Origin: Corynebacterium pseudopelargi
GTDB lineage: Bacteria; Actinomycetota; Actinomycetes; Mycobacteriales; Mycobacteriaceae
Direction: 5' to 3'
Length of the DNA stretch: 64,000 nucleotides
Assembly: GCF_003814005.1 (NCBI RefSeq)
Contig: NZ_CP033898.1
Location: 1,860,001-1,924,000 of the forward strand
Shown here: positions 26,238 through 34,865 of the stretch, one piece after another
Numbering within the stretch: the stretch's first letter is position 1
How the letters are laid out: the number at the start of each line of letters is the position of its first letter
Made by a program: the position numbers and the translations under genes
The notes under the pieces: generated by a model
What the model saw: the letters and a program-made list of their open reading frames with translations, nothing else
Told to the model about the DNA's origin: nothing
Databases searched by the model: none

Positions 26238-28064
26238 ATGAAGATCAAAACGTGGGTCGAGCGAATCGATTTTACCGAAGACTCGCTGTTGGAGTTTGAA
26301 TCCGCAGAACTCGCCAAGTCCGAGGAAGCTGACTACTCCCCAAGGAAGAAACGCGCAAAGTACCTCCTGGATTATCCGACTGTTTACATCGTGCATTCGG
26401 ATGCGTCGAGAAAAGTGACGGCCTACGTCGGTGAAACCAATAGCATTAAGCAGCGCACGCTGACACATATTAAGGCGGATCCAAAAGCCCGCGCGGATTG
26501 GCTGAAACTTAGCAGTGATCAGAAATCTCAGATGTACGTCATTGGCAGCAATCTCTTTAACAAGTCCATGACGTTGGACGTTGAGAATCGACTTATCCAA
26601 TATCTTCATTGTGTAGATGCAGTGGAGTCACTAAATAATGGCCGAACCAATCCGCAGCGCGATTATTACTCCAAAGAACGGTTTGATGAGGTCTTCAGCG
26701 AGATCTGGAAGAACTTGCGCAGGAAGGACAAGAAACTTTTCCCCACTGAGCAGATCATTCGAGACTCTGCAATCTTCAAGGCTTCCCCCTACCATCGTCT
26801 TAGCGACGAGCAAGTGATGGTAAAAAATGAGCTTGTGCGTCGAATTTACGACGTGATTTTGGATAAAAGTACAGGTCAAGCCCCTCTCGGGGAACCCGGC
26901 AAACTCCAAGTCGTAACCGGCGAAGCCGGATCGGGAAAGACTGTATTGCTCAGCAGCCTTTTCTTCGAGGTTTGCCAGGGAGAAACCCGAACGTTTAATC
27001 CTGAAAATGACGATGACGGCACAGCTTTTGAATTTCAAGATCTAGATGCGCACCTATTGGTTAATCATGACGAGCAGCTCAAGGTCTATGAGCAAATCGC
27101 AAACAAGTTGGGGGTGCAGAAGGATGGAAATCAGCGGGTTTGGAAGCCAACCAGGTTTATCAATACGCACTATGACTGGGAAACCGAAACCGTCAAAAAG
27201 CACGTCGATTTAATTATCATCGATGAAGCTCATCTCCTCTGGACCCAGGGCAAACAATCCTATCGAGGTAAAAATCAGATCGAAGACCTTCTGAAATGTG
27301 CCGACATGGTTATTGCTGTGTATGACTTTAAACAAATCCTTGGTGCGAACGCATGGATTGAGGATCAGGACAGCATTTTCGAAGCAAGCAATGCCATCGA
27401 GCCGCTCCACCTGAGCAACCAAATGCGTATTGCCGCAAGTGAGGAGACGGTGCAATGGATTCGGACGTTCATCGACGATGGCGAAATTCTCGATTTTCCC
27501 GAAGACGAGCACTACCAAGTCAAAGTCTTCGATGATCCAAATGCCCTGAGAGCCGCAATTAAAAAGGAAGCCAGCAACACCGAACGTGGCTTATCAAGAT
27601 TGGTCGCTACATACGACTGGCCATTTAAAAAAGGCAGCAAAGAAGGGGGTGGTGCATGGGACGTCACGATCGGTGCAGACTTCTCCATGCCCTGGAACGG
27701 GCAACTCAAGCCTGAACACCGGAGAGCAGGCTATGGGGACCTCGCATGGGCGGAACAAGAACACACCATCAATGAAGTTGGTTCAACCTTCACCATTCAA
27801 GGCTTTGACCTCAACTACGCTGGCGTAATCCTCGGACCTTCCGTGAAGTATCGCAACGGCAAAGTCATCATCAGCCCCGAGGAGAGTTGCAACCAAGCTG
27901 CCACAAATAAGCGAACCTTCCAGGACGGGAAAAAGCACAATTTGGCACTGAGCCTGCTCCGGAATGAGTTGAATGTTCTGATGACCCGAGGTGTCCATGG
28001 GTTGTACATTTACGCTGTCGACGAGCAGCTTCGTGAAGCACTTCTCCAAAAATATCGAGGGTAA
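26238..28064 (+). CDS. GIY-YIG nuclease/DUF2075 helicase-like fusion
   Basis: 608-residue two-domain protein. The N-terminal ~110 residues carry a GIY-YIG nuclease-like fold (TVYIVHSDAS at 48-57 and AYVGETNSIKQRTLTHI at 62-78). The rest is a DUF2075 P-loop ATPase: Walker A GEAGSGKT (about 231-238), Walker B LIIIDEAHLLW (about 324), a sensor-like NQMRIAASEETVQWI, and a superfamily 1 motif VI-like LNVLMTRGVHGLYIYA near the end. There is no signal peptide. GIY-YIG/DUF2075 proteins occur sporadically, often near restriction or phage genes, so a role in DNA processing or defence is likely but unproven. Codon use is visibly less GC3-biased than in the neighbours, supporting acquisition. AAAGGA stands 12 bp before the ATG. 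No partner gene is adjacent. Confidence 0.82.
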   Translation: MKIKTWVERIDFTEDSLLEFESAELAKSEEADYSPRKKRAKYLLDYPTVYIVHSDASRKVTAYVGETNSIKQRTLTHIKADPKARADWLKLSSDQKSQMYVIGSNLFNKSMTLDVENRLIQYLHCVDAVESLNNGRTNPQRDYYSKERFDEVFSEIWKNLRRKDKKLFPTEQIIRDSAIFKASPYHRLSDEQVMVKNELVRRIYDVILDKSTGQAPLGEPGKLQVVTGEAGSGKTVLLSSLFFEVCQGETRTFNPENDDDGTAFEFQDLDAHLLVNHDEQLKVYEQIANKLGVQKDGNQRVWKPTRFINTHYDWETETVKKHVDLIIIDEAHLLWTQGKQSYRGKNQIEDLLKCADMVIAVYDFKQILGANAWIEDQDSIFEASNAIEPLHLSNQMRIAASEETVQWIRTFIDDGEILDFPEDEHYQVKVFDDPNALRAAIKKEASNTERGLSRLVATYDWPFKKGSKEGGGAWDVTIGADFSMPWNGQLKPEHRRAGYGDLAWAEQEHTINEVGSTFTIQGFDLNYAGVILGPSVKYRNGKVIISPEESCNQAATNKRTFQDGKKHNLALSLLRNELNVLMTRGVHGLYIYAVDEQLREALLQKYRG

Positions 28065-28191
28065 AGCCACGCTTGGTCGCCGGCGATATTGAGCATGGCC
28101 GATGCCCAGAATCCGAAGGCAAAACGTTAACACCGGTCTTTGAATCAAGCCCGCTTTTCTCGCAATTTCCCTGGAAGCTTTTCACACCACT

Positions 28192-28214
28192 CCCCTCCCG
28201 CGCGGGCAGAGGGG
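28192..28214 (+). terminator. GC-rich hairpin after GIY-YIG gene
   Basis: CCCCT (28192-28196) and AGGGG (28210-28214) enclose the palindrome CCCGCGCGGG. No T-run follows. A second hairpin, AACCCC/GGGGTT (28254-28273) followed by TTTTAG, lies 40 bp further on. Together these probably isolate the gene from the iron operon. Confidence 0.45.
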
Positions 28215-28228
28215 TTGGGAGCGGTGGA

Positions 28229-28240
28229 CGTCGAAAAGCT
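28229..28240 (+). repeat. dispersed 12-mer CGTCGAAAAGCT
   Basis: Perfect intergenic copy between the two hairpins downstream of the GIY-YIG gene. Confidence 0.75.
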
Positions 28241-28395
28241 ATAAAGCAGTTCTAACCCCTTTCACCTGGGGTTTTAGATGCTCGAAGTGCTTGGAAATCG
28301 TGCCGAATACTGCGCTGGAATCTTTGGCACGAAAGGGGGCGCAATGGGGGATGAATAAAATTACCCACGAGCTTGTCAGGAATGAATCCCGTTAT

Positions 28396-28414
28396 TAAGG
28401 TTGCCCTTGCCTTA
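28396..28414. promoter_or_regulatory. DtxR-like iron box
   Basis: TAAGGTTGCCCTTGCCTTA matches 15 of 19 positions of the DtxR consensus (TWAGGTTAGSCTAACCTWA) and keeps its dyad arms AAGG/CCTT. It lies 36 bp before the GTG of the siderophore-binding lipoprotein and directly before a -10-like TATGCT (28422-28427). Iron-dependent repression is expected. Confidence 0.65.
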
Positions 28415-28449
28415 CAAAGGTTATGCTATCAATACTTAAAGGGGATCTT

Positions 28450-29526
28450 GTGTTACAGCACAACAAGACAGTGAGCCGACGCACCTTCCTGGCAATGCTC
28501 GGCATCGGTATGAGCGGCACCGTACTCGCAGCCTGCTCAGACGACAGCAAGGGCGCCAACACCACCGGCACCCAAGGCTCAGGCAGCGAAGCCTCCTCCA
28601 ACAACGCCTCCGGCACCCGCACCTTCACCGACGATGTGGGACGCGACGTTGAAATTCCGAACCAGCCGCAACGTCTTGTTTCCACCAAGGGCATTACCTC
28701 GCTGGTGGCCCTGGGCATTACCCCGGTGGGCATTGCCAACATGGAAATCGACCTCTACCCCTACCCGGATGTGGTGAAAAAGCTCAAGGAAGATGGGGCG
28801 ACGGACCTTCATGAGCGCGAGCTGAACATCGAAAAGGTTATTTCCCTACAGCCGGACGTGATCGTGGCATCTACCCCACGAGACGACGACAATCGCGAAA
28901 CCCTCGCAGCCATTGCACCTACCGTGGTGATCGAATCCGGCGACGAGCGCAAGCACCGCTGGGACGACACACTTCGCTTCTTTGGCCGAGTGATGAACAA
29001 AGAAGATAAGGCCGAAGAACTGCTCAGCGATTATCAAGATCGCGTAGATGAGTTCAAGGAAAAGCACGGCGACTACCTCAAAGACAAAACCGTCTCCGTA
29101 CTGCGCATCCGCAACGACAACCTGATCATCTACACCAAGAGCTCCTTCGCCGGTGGTGTTCTCGATCAGGTGGGCATCAAGCGCCCCAAGAACCAAGACC
29201 TCGATCTTGCCGCCACCAAGGCAGCCACCAACGGCGAATCCATTGAGGCCTTCCCGCTTTCGCCTGAGCGCCTGAACGAAGCCGACGCCGACATCATGTT
29301 CGTGGTGGTGCAAGTCCACGACGATCCTTCCGAGCAAGACGATCAAGACAAGGCCACCTTGGCCAACGTGGAGAAGGTCAAAAACCACCCGCTGTGGAAC
29401 AAGCTCAACGCGGTGAAAAATAACCAGACCTTCTTTGTCAATGCGGTGTGGAACGGTGAATCCGTCATGGAAGCAAACTCCATGCTGGATGACCTGAACA
29501 AGCACATCGGCTCGCTGAATTCATGA
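28450..29526 (+). CDS. ferric siderophore-binding lipoprotein
   Basis: 358-residue periplasmic-binding protein of the FepB/FhuD class III family. The N terminus KTVSRRTFLAMLGIG has a twin-arginine motif and the lipobox LAAC follows, so this looks like a Tat-exported lipoprotein. A Thr/Ser/Gly linker leads to RTFTDDVGRDVEIPNQPQRLV, the usual start of the binding domain; LQPDVIVASTP and ADADIMFVVVQ are family segments. The GTG at 28450 with AAAGGGGA upstream is preferred to the ATG at 28423. It heads a four-gene operon of overlapping genes. The ligand, a siderophore or haem, cannot be told. Confidence 0.9.
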   Translation: MLQHNKTVSRRTFLAMLGIGMSGTVLAACSDDSKGANTTGTQGSGSEASSNNASGTRTFTDDVGRDVEIPNQPQRLVSTKGITSLVALGITPVGIANMEIDLYPYPDVVKKLKEDGATDLHERELNIEKVISLQPDVIVASTPRDDDNRETLAAIAPTVVIESGDERKHRWDDTLRFFGRVMNKEDKAEELLSDYQDRVDEFKEKHGDYLKDKTVSVLRIRNDNLIIYTKSSFAGGVLDQVGIKRPKNQDLDLAATKAATNGESIEAFPLSPERLNEADADIMFVVVQVHDDPSEQDDQDKATLANVEKVKNHPLWNKLNAVKNNQTFFVNAVWNGESVMEANSMLDDLNKHIGSLNS

Positions 29527-30674
29527 CGGCCCGCGGCACATCCGCGGCAGGAACCGGCAGCACCACGGCTGCGGTAAAGCAGGCTGGGCAGGCTGAGGTG
29601 GCCGGGCAAGCTGGTCCGGCCGGGCAGGCTCAAGACCCAACCCCCGGCGCGGCCTCGCAAGCAAAGACCGGGCGCTTCACCATCAGCCGTGTAGCCGCAC
29701 TGGTCTTGGTGGCCGTGTTGGCCTGCGTGTTAGCGGTAGCTAGCGTGTCTTTGGGTTCGGTATCGGTGCCGCCGCGACAGATCATTCAAGCGCTCACCAG
29801 TGCTGATGCCAATGGCTATAACCACACGGTGATTAGCGATATGCGCATCCCGCGCACCATCATCGCCATGCTGGTGGGAGCCACCCTCGGTGTCGCCGGT
29901 GCAGTGATGCAGGCGGTGACCCGTAATCCTTTGGCCGATCCCTTCGTGCTTGGGGTATCTTCTGGCGCCGGATTCGGCATCACTGCTGCGGTGTTCTTCT
30001 TCGGCGCCGATAGCCCAGAACAGTTCACCCTCATGGCCATCGCCGGTGCGGTATTGGCGGGTTTGTTGGTGATCTTTATTGGCCAAGGCACCCGCGGGCA
30101 ATCCTCCCCAGTGCGCTTGGTGCTTGCCGGCATGATCGGCGGCACGGTGATGACGACCTGGACCTCCATCATGGTCTACAGCGATGATCACACCCGTGAA
30201 ACGGTTCGCTACATCATGATCGGTGGCGTGGGCGGGCGTCGCTTGCAGGACTTCCCTCTGGCCATCGGCCTTGCCGTTGTAGGCATGGTGATCTGCATAT
30301 TGATGTCTCGAAGCATCGGCATGCTCGCCCTTGGAGAAGACATCGCCGCAGCCGCCGGCGTACACACCGCACGCATCAGGCTCATCGCCTCAATCGTGGT
30401 GGTGGCCATGGCCGGTGCCAGCGTGGCTATTTGTGGGCCCATCGGTTTTGTGGGCTTTGCAGTTCCCCACCTGGTTCGCCCACTGGTGCGCGGATCGGTG
30501 GAATGGGGCATCGTGCTGTCTGCCTTCGTGGGCGCATCCATGCTCACCGCCGCCGATATCCTCGGCCGCTTCGCATTATTTCCCGCCGAATTAGAGGCCA
30601 GCATCGTCATGGGTGCGATCGGTGCACCATTTTTCATTCTTATTGCTCGCCAATCCTCGAAGGTGGCGTCATGA
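29523..30674 (+). CDS. FecCD-family siderophore ABC permease
   Basis: 383-residue permease with a long low-complexity N-terminal tail rich in GQA repeats (about 1-45), then 9-10 membrane helices. PRTIIAMLVGATLGVAGAVMQAVTRNPLADPFVLGVSSGA is the FecCD signature (about 115-155) and GFVGFAVPHLVRPLVRG the C-terminal one, preceded by the cytoplasmic loop GEDIAAAAGVHTARIR that contacts the ATPase. Its start overlaps the binding-protein stop (ATGA) and its own stop overlaps the next start in the same way. Forms a heterodimer with the following permease. Confidence 0.92.
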   Translation: MTARGTSAAGTGSTTAAVKQAGQAEVAGQAGPAGQAQDPTPGAASQAKTGRFTISRVAALVLVAVLACVLAVASVSLGSVSVPPRQIIQALTSADANGYNHTVISDMRIPRTIIAMLVGATLGVAGAVMQAVTRNPLADPFVLGVSSGAGFGITAAVFFFGADSPEQFTLMAIAGAVLAGLLVIFIGQGTRGQSSPVRLVLAGMIGGTVMTTWTSIMVYSDDHTRETVRYIMIGGVGGRRLQDFPLAIGLAVVGMVICILMSRSIGMLALGEDIAAAAGVHTARIRLIASIVVVAMAGASVAICGPIGFVGFAVPHLVRPLVRGSVEWGIVLSAFVGASMLTAADILGRFALFPAELEASIVMGAIGAPFFILIARQSSKVAS

Positions 30675-31756
30675 CTCCAACAACCAAGCAACGCCCAAAG
30701 CCACAGGCCAAAGCGGGCGCGCCGGTGGACAAAAGCCCGTGGCGCGTGCACAGCACCTCGTGGTGGAGCTTTCGCTTCCATAGCTCGACGGCACTGCTCA
30801 TCCTCATTGCCCTGGGGTTGAGCGCTGCCGTGGCGGTATTCGCCATGACCATCGGCGATGTGCCCCTAGCGGCCAAAGACGTGCTCACTGCCCTATGGTC
30901 ACAAGCCGATGCCAAGACCGAGTTCGTGGTGTTTCGGCTTCGCCTGCCGCGCCTGCTGCTGGGATTTTTGGTGGGCATGGCGCTTGCTATGTCTGGCGCA
31001 ATCTTTCAGGGCGTGACAAGAAATGATCTGGTTGCCCCCGATATCATCGGTGTGACCTCGGGCGCAGGCGCAGCGGGATTCATCTGGATTTTAATCACGC
31101 ACAATGTTGCCTTCTTGCCCGTAGTGGTCTTCATCGGTGCCGTAGCCACCACCATGGCGGTGTACTTCTTGGCAAAGCGCGGAAACTTAGACCCCGCCCG
31201 CCTAGTACTCGTGGGCATTGGTATGCAAACACTCCTAGGCGCAGCAGAGGCCTATATGGTGCGCCGATTCCCCATCCAAGATGTGGTGTGGGCAGATAAT
31301 TTGCTCATCGGCTCACTATCGCGGGCAAGCTGGTCGGACGTGAGCCTCATCGCCCTAGGCCTGGTGGTGGCACTGCCGATAGCACTTGCTCGCATCAACG
31401 CCTTGCGCCTTATTGCATTGGGTGAAGATGTTGCAGCCACCAGTGGTATTCACGTTGAACGCACCCGCTTAGTGCTGATCTGCGTGGGCTGCTGGCTTGC
31501 TGCCATCGCTGTGAGCGTGGCCGGGCTGATCGGCTTCGTGGCACTGGTGGTGCCGCACATTGTTCGCTTGATGGTAGGCCAAATTACCGCGCTGTCGTTG
31601 CTGCTCACAGGCATCGTGGGTGGGCTTTTAACCATCATCGCCGATGTTGTTGGCGCACATTTCATGCCCGTTCCCGTGCCCGTGAGCGTGGTCATCGCCG
31701 CTATCGGCGCGCCCTATTTTTTGATTGTGTTCACTCTTTTCCAAAGAAGGCGCTGA
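30671..31756 (+). CDS. FecCD-family siderophore ABC permease, second subunit
   Basis: 361-residue permease with the same architecture: PRLLLGFLVGMALAMSGAIFQGVTRNDLVAPDIIGVTSGA, the GEDVAATSGIHVERTR coupling loop and GFVALVVPHIVRLMVG. The ATG at 30671 overlaps the stop of the first permease (ATGA) and gives a normal N terminus; an upstream in-frame extension would read through the preceding gene. Together with the first permease it forms the membrane channel of the importer. Confidence 0.92.
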   Translation: MTPTTKQRPKPQAKAGAPVDKSPWRVHSTSWWSFRFHSSTALLILIALGLSAAVAVFAMTIGDVPLAAKDVLTALWSQADAKTEFVVFRLRLPRLLLGFLVGMALAMSGAIFQGVTRNDLVAPDIIGVTSGAGAAGFIWILITHNVAFLPVVVFIGAVATTMAVYFLAKRGNLDPARLVLVGIGMQTLLGAAEAYMVRRFPIQDVVWADNLLIGSLSRASWSDVSLIALGLVVALPIALARINALRLIALGEDVAATSGIHVERTRLVLICVGCWLAAIAVSVAGLIGFVALVVPHIVRLMVGQITALSLLLTGIVGGLLTIIADVVGAHFMPVPVPVSVVIAAIGAPYFLIVFTLFQRRR

Positions 31757-33534
31757 TGTTTCCCAACAATCCACACAACACAGCAACGCTGCAGGCAGAC
31801 AAGCCTTCAACCCAGCCATCACAACCGGAAAACACAGCGGCTCCTCACGGTGCTGGCACGGCTGGGGTCGGGGGAGCGTCGAAAAGCTCCCGCATGATCC
31901 AGGCCGAGGGGCTGAGCGTGCGCTATTCCAAAAAGGGCGATCCGATCATCGATGGGATTGATCTGTGTATTGGGGAGGGCGTGACCGCGCTGATCGGGCC
32001 GAATGGTTGCGGGAAATCCACGCTGCTGCGCACGATGGCTCGGCTGATGCGGCCCACGCACGGCAGCGTGGTGGTCGATGGCAAGCGGCTATCGCGGATG
32101 TCGCCCAAGGCTGTGGCGAGGATGATTGCAGTCCTTGGTCAGCACGGCTCCAACACCAATGGTTTAAGTGTGCGCGATATTGTTGGCAAGGGTCGCTACC
32201 CCTACCAGGGGCTTTTCCAGCCGCATTCGAATGAGGATGTTCGCGCCGTCGATGATGCCATCGAGCAATGCGGCATCGGCGCACTTGCCCACCAGCCGAT
32301 GGAGGCACTTTCTGGCGGGCAGCAGCAGCGCGCCTGGATTGCCATGACGCTGGCACAAACCACGCCGATCGTGTTCTTTGATGAGCCAACGAGCTATCTG
32401 GATATCGGCGGTGAGCAGCGAGTACTCGATCTGGTGGGCGCCATCGCAAAGCGCGGCATCCGGGTGGTGGTTGTGCTGCATGATGTGGATGCTGCGCTCA
32501 AGATCGCCGACACGATCGTGGTGATGCGCGACGGGGCGATCGTTGCATCGGGGCCTTCGCGCGAGGTGCTCAGCCGCGAGATCCATCAGGATGTTTTTGG
32601 CCTGGACTGTAAGTTTATTCAACACCCAAAGCGCAAGGTGCTGGTGCCCCACCTTGGTTCTGGGGCGCAAACAACCAGCCAGAATAGGAGCAGGCAGGAA
32701 CGCAAGGATGCGCCAATAAGTGCTGTTCCCGCATGCGATCTGGCATCTGATCCCACCCCAGCTATCCGCGCAACCGGGCTTGCCACGGGCTATCAAGGCA
32801 CCACAATATCCTCCAACCTCGATGTACGTATTGCCAAAGGGGCTATCACCGGAGTGATCGGCCCGAATGGTTGTGGCAAATCTACGCTGGTGCGAACCCT
32901 CACCGGCATCATGGCGCCCCTGGCAGGCTCCGTGGCAGTTCACGCTGATGGTGGCGATATGGCCTTGGATGCACTCACGCCGAAGCAGCGCGGCCGGCTG
33001 ATTTCTGTGCTCTCTCAAAAACCGGAACCCTTAGAGGGCTTTAGCGTCGAAGACGTCATCGTCGCAGGCAGGCACCCCCACGGCAAGGGGTTGCACCGTT
33101 GGCGCACAAGGGATCAGGAGGCTGTGGAAGAAGCCATGAAGCTTTGCGACGTCCACGCATTACGCCACCGACCAATCAGCCAACTTTCCGGCGGGCAACG
33201 CCAGCGCGTCTGGCTTGCTCGCGCCCTAGCCCAAGATACCGACGTGTTAGTGCTCGACGAGCCAACAACGTATCTGGATCGAGCACACCAGGTGGCCTTG
33301 ATGGAGGCAGTGGCACAAAGAAACGCCGAAGCGGGCACCACCGTGCTAATGGTGCTGCACGATATCAACTTGGCAGCCCGCTACTGCCACCACATGCTGG
33401 CCATGTGCGATGGCGAGATTGTGGCCGCAGGCAAGCCGCAGGAGGTGCTCACCCCAGAGCGCATCGGGCAGCTCTTCGAAGCTTCCGTCGACGTGATGGA
33501 CGTCGACGGTTCCCCGGTCGTGGTGTCGGTATAA
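31756..33534 (+). CDS. fused double-ATPase of siderophore ABC importer
   Basis: 592-residue protein with two complete FepC-type ABC domains in one chain. Domain 1 (about 45-285): GPNGCGKSTLLR, LSGGQQQR, PIVFFDEPTSYLD. Domain 2 (about 340-592): GPNGCGKSTLVR, LSGGQRQR, VLVLDEPTTYLD. Both have intact Walker A, signature and Walker B with Glu. The N-terminal 45 residues are a disordered linker and include a copy of the dispersed 12-mer. Most FecCD importers use a homodimer of a single ATPase, so this covalent heterodimer probably serves the two-permease heterodimer. The start overlaps the preceding stop (TGATG). Confidence 0.92.
   Translation: MFPNNPHNTATLQADKPSTQPSQPENTAAPHGAGTAGVGGASKSSRMIQAEGLSVRYSKKGDPIIDGIDLCIGEGVTALIGPNGCGKSTLLRTMARLMRPTHGSVVVDGKRLSRMSPKAVARMIAVLGQHGSNTNGLSVRDIVGKGRYPYQGLFQPHSNEDVRAVDDAIEQCGIGALAHQPMEALSGGQQQRAWIAMTLAQTTPIVFFDEPTSYLDIGGEQRVLDLVGAIAKRGIRVVVVLHDVDAALKIADTIVVMRDGAIVASGPSREVLSREIHQDVFGLDCKFIQHPKRKVLVPHLGSGAQTTSQNRSRQERKDAPISAVPACDLASDPTPAIRATGLATGYQGTTISSNLDVRIAKGAITGVIGPNGCGKSTLVRTLTGIMAPLAGSVAVHADGGDMALDALTPKQRGRLISVLSQKPEPLEGFSVEDVIVAGRHPHGKGLHRWRTRDQEAVEEAMKLCDVHALRHRPISQLSGGQRQRVWLARALAQDTDVLVLDEPTTYLDRAHQVALMEAVAQRNAEAGTTVLMVLHDINLAARYCHHMLAMCDGEIVAAGKPQEVLTPERIGQLFEASVDVMDVDGSPVVVSV
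31877..31888 (+). repeat. dispersed 12-mer CGTCGAAAAGCT with stem
   Basis: Perfect copy inside the N-terminal linker region of the double ATPase. Here the flanks make a perfect 6-bp stem, GGGAGC (31872-31877) and GCTCCC (31886-31891), with loop GTCGAAAA. Confidence 0.75.
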
Positions 33535-33671
33535 GCTCCAGCAACAACTAAGTCCCCTGAGGCGCTGATGGGGCTGCGCATAGTGGCTGCTCTGTTTCGC
33601 GCCTTGGGTCGGCGGGGAAACGTTGCGCTGATTGGGCGTTTTGGGCTCGCTTTTGATCAACCGAGCGCTTA

Positions 33672-33696
33672 GAATCACTTTTTAGGAGAGTGATTC
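33672..33696. promoter_or_regulatory. inverted repeat enclosing a ribosome binding site
   Basis: GAATCACT (33672-33679) and AGTGATTC (33689-33696) are perfect 8-bp arms. The 9-bp spacer TTTTAGGAG contains the Shine-Dalgarno sequence of the XRE gene whose ATG is at 33700. It can act as a DNA operator for the XRE protein or as an mRNA hairpin that exposes AGGAG in its loop. Confidence 0.65.
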
Positions 33697-33699
33697 AGC

Positions 33700-34041
33700 A
33701 TGAGTGTGAACCTCAACAATACTGCTCAACGCATTATTTATGCCCGAAAACAAGCTGGTATCTCGCAACGTGACCTCGCCGAATTCACTGGACTTTCGCA
33801 GCCCACCCTTCACAGAATTGAAACCGGATCGCGTGAGGTTTCCAGTATCGAATTATCACTGATCGCCGATGCTTGCGGGGTGTTGGTGGCTGATCTTTTG
33901 GGCACAAACCGCATTGAAGAACAAGTTCGCTGCGCAGGGCGAACCAACGATGAGGGATCCAAAATGATTGCCGACTACCTGATGTACGCGCTCGGTGTAG
34001 ACCAACGCCTTGAACAGCTTGGGGTGCCGGAACAGCTATGA
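33700..34041 (+). CDS. XRE-family regulator of cassette
   Basis: 113-residue DNA-binding protein with an HTH_XRE domain (about 8-66: AQRIIYARKQAGISQRDLAEF then LSQPTLHRIETGSREVSS). It starts just after the inverted repeat 33672-33696, its likely own operator. Its stop overlaps the start of the metallopeptidase gene by 4 bp (ATGA), and that gene overlaps the next by 1 bp, so the three proteins are made together. XRE plus ImmA/IrrE pairs are standard for mobile elements and some toxin systems, where the peptidase inactivates the repressor. Confidence 0.87.
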   Translation: MSVNLNNTAQRIIYARKQAGISQRDLAEFTGLSQPTLHRIETGSREVSSIELSLIADACGVLVADLLGTNRIEEQVRCAGRTNDEGSKMIADYLMYALGVDQRLEQLGVPEQL

Positions 34042-34865
34042 GCAACGAACAGATCGGTAAGGATGCCGCCAAGGATTTCAGAGCCAAGCACCACCTGGGC
34101 ATCGGGCCGATTGCGGATATAGCTGACCTCATTGAACACACCACTGGCGTTGGTGTGGCCTATATCGACGTCCCTGCTCCCGGGCACGGCATGACCATGT
34201 CGCTCGGTCAGAAAACCCTCATCGGCGTCGGCTGCACCGACCACCCAATGCGCCTTCGATCCACACTGGCTCACGAGCTCGGACACTTGGTGCTCGATAG
34301 CGTCAATCGTGTAGCTAGCAGTACTGAATGGGAAGCTAGGAAACCAGAGGAGATCCAAGCGGATGCGTTTGCACGCCACCTGCTAGTTCCCCTGGAAGCT
34401 GTTGAGCAGATGTCTTCTGAAAGAGAAGGCACCCTCGGGCTGCTATCAACCCTGGTGCAATTCTTTGGGGCTTCGCCAGCTATGGTGGCAATTCAACTGC
34501 GTGAAGCAGGCCGCATTAGTACTCAACAATGCCAAGAGTGGATCAACGCACCATCCGCAAAAGCTCTAGCACTGCAATTTGGCTGGCATAAAAGCTACGA
34601 GCAGATGGCGCAACAATCCCAGACTTCTCGCGCACCCCAACCACTGCACTCCCGCGCCATTGAAGCCTATAGATGGGGGCTGATCAGCCCCGCCGTCGTC
34701 GCTAGGCTTTCAGGTGAGCGAGCCCCACAACAGGTAGTCAAACGACTAAAACAGCAGGGAATTACCCCTCAAACAGAGGACTTATATTCGACGGAAAAGC
34801 CCACAGATTCCGGCGATCAGCTCAGTGCCGAGGAACTGGAAAGTCTCTTGGGCGGAGCTGACTAA
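34038..34865 (+). CDS. ImmA/IrrE-family metallopeptidase
   Basis: 275-residue zinc peptidase of the COG2856/DUF955 family. The HExxH motif is in STLAHELGHLVLDS (about 75-88), followed downstream by EEIQADAFARHLLVP, which gives the third ligand Glu and the family ExxxxxFA pattern. The C-terminal ~110 residues are helical with SRAIEAYRWGLISPAVVARLSG and probably mediate recognition. In ICEBs1 and Deinococcus the homologue cleaves an XRE repressor; the co-encoded XRE protein is the obvious substrate here. Overlap with both neighbours shows strict coupling. Confidence 0.87.
   Translation: MSNEQIGKDAAKDFRAKHHLGIGPIADIADLIEHTTGVGVAYIDVPAPGHGMTMSLGQKTLIGVGCTDHPMRLRSTLAHELGHLVLDSVNRVASSTEWEARKPEEIQADAFARHLLVPLEAVEQMSSEREGTLGLLSTLVQFFGASPAMVAIQLREAGRISTQQCQEWINAPSAKALALQFGWHKSYEQMAQQSQTSRAPQPLHSRAIEAYRWGLISPAVVARLSGERAPQQVVKRLKQQGITPQTEDLYSTEKPTDSGDQLSAEELESLLGGAD

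Noticed and set aside
30431-30670. Upstream extension of the second FecCD permease
   Set aside because: It reads through the first permease in another phase; the ATGA overlap at 30671 is the natural start.
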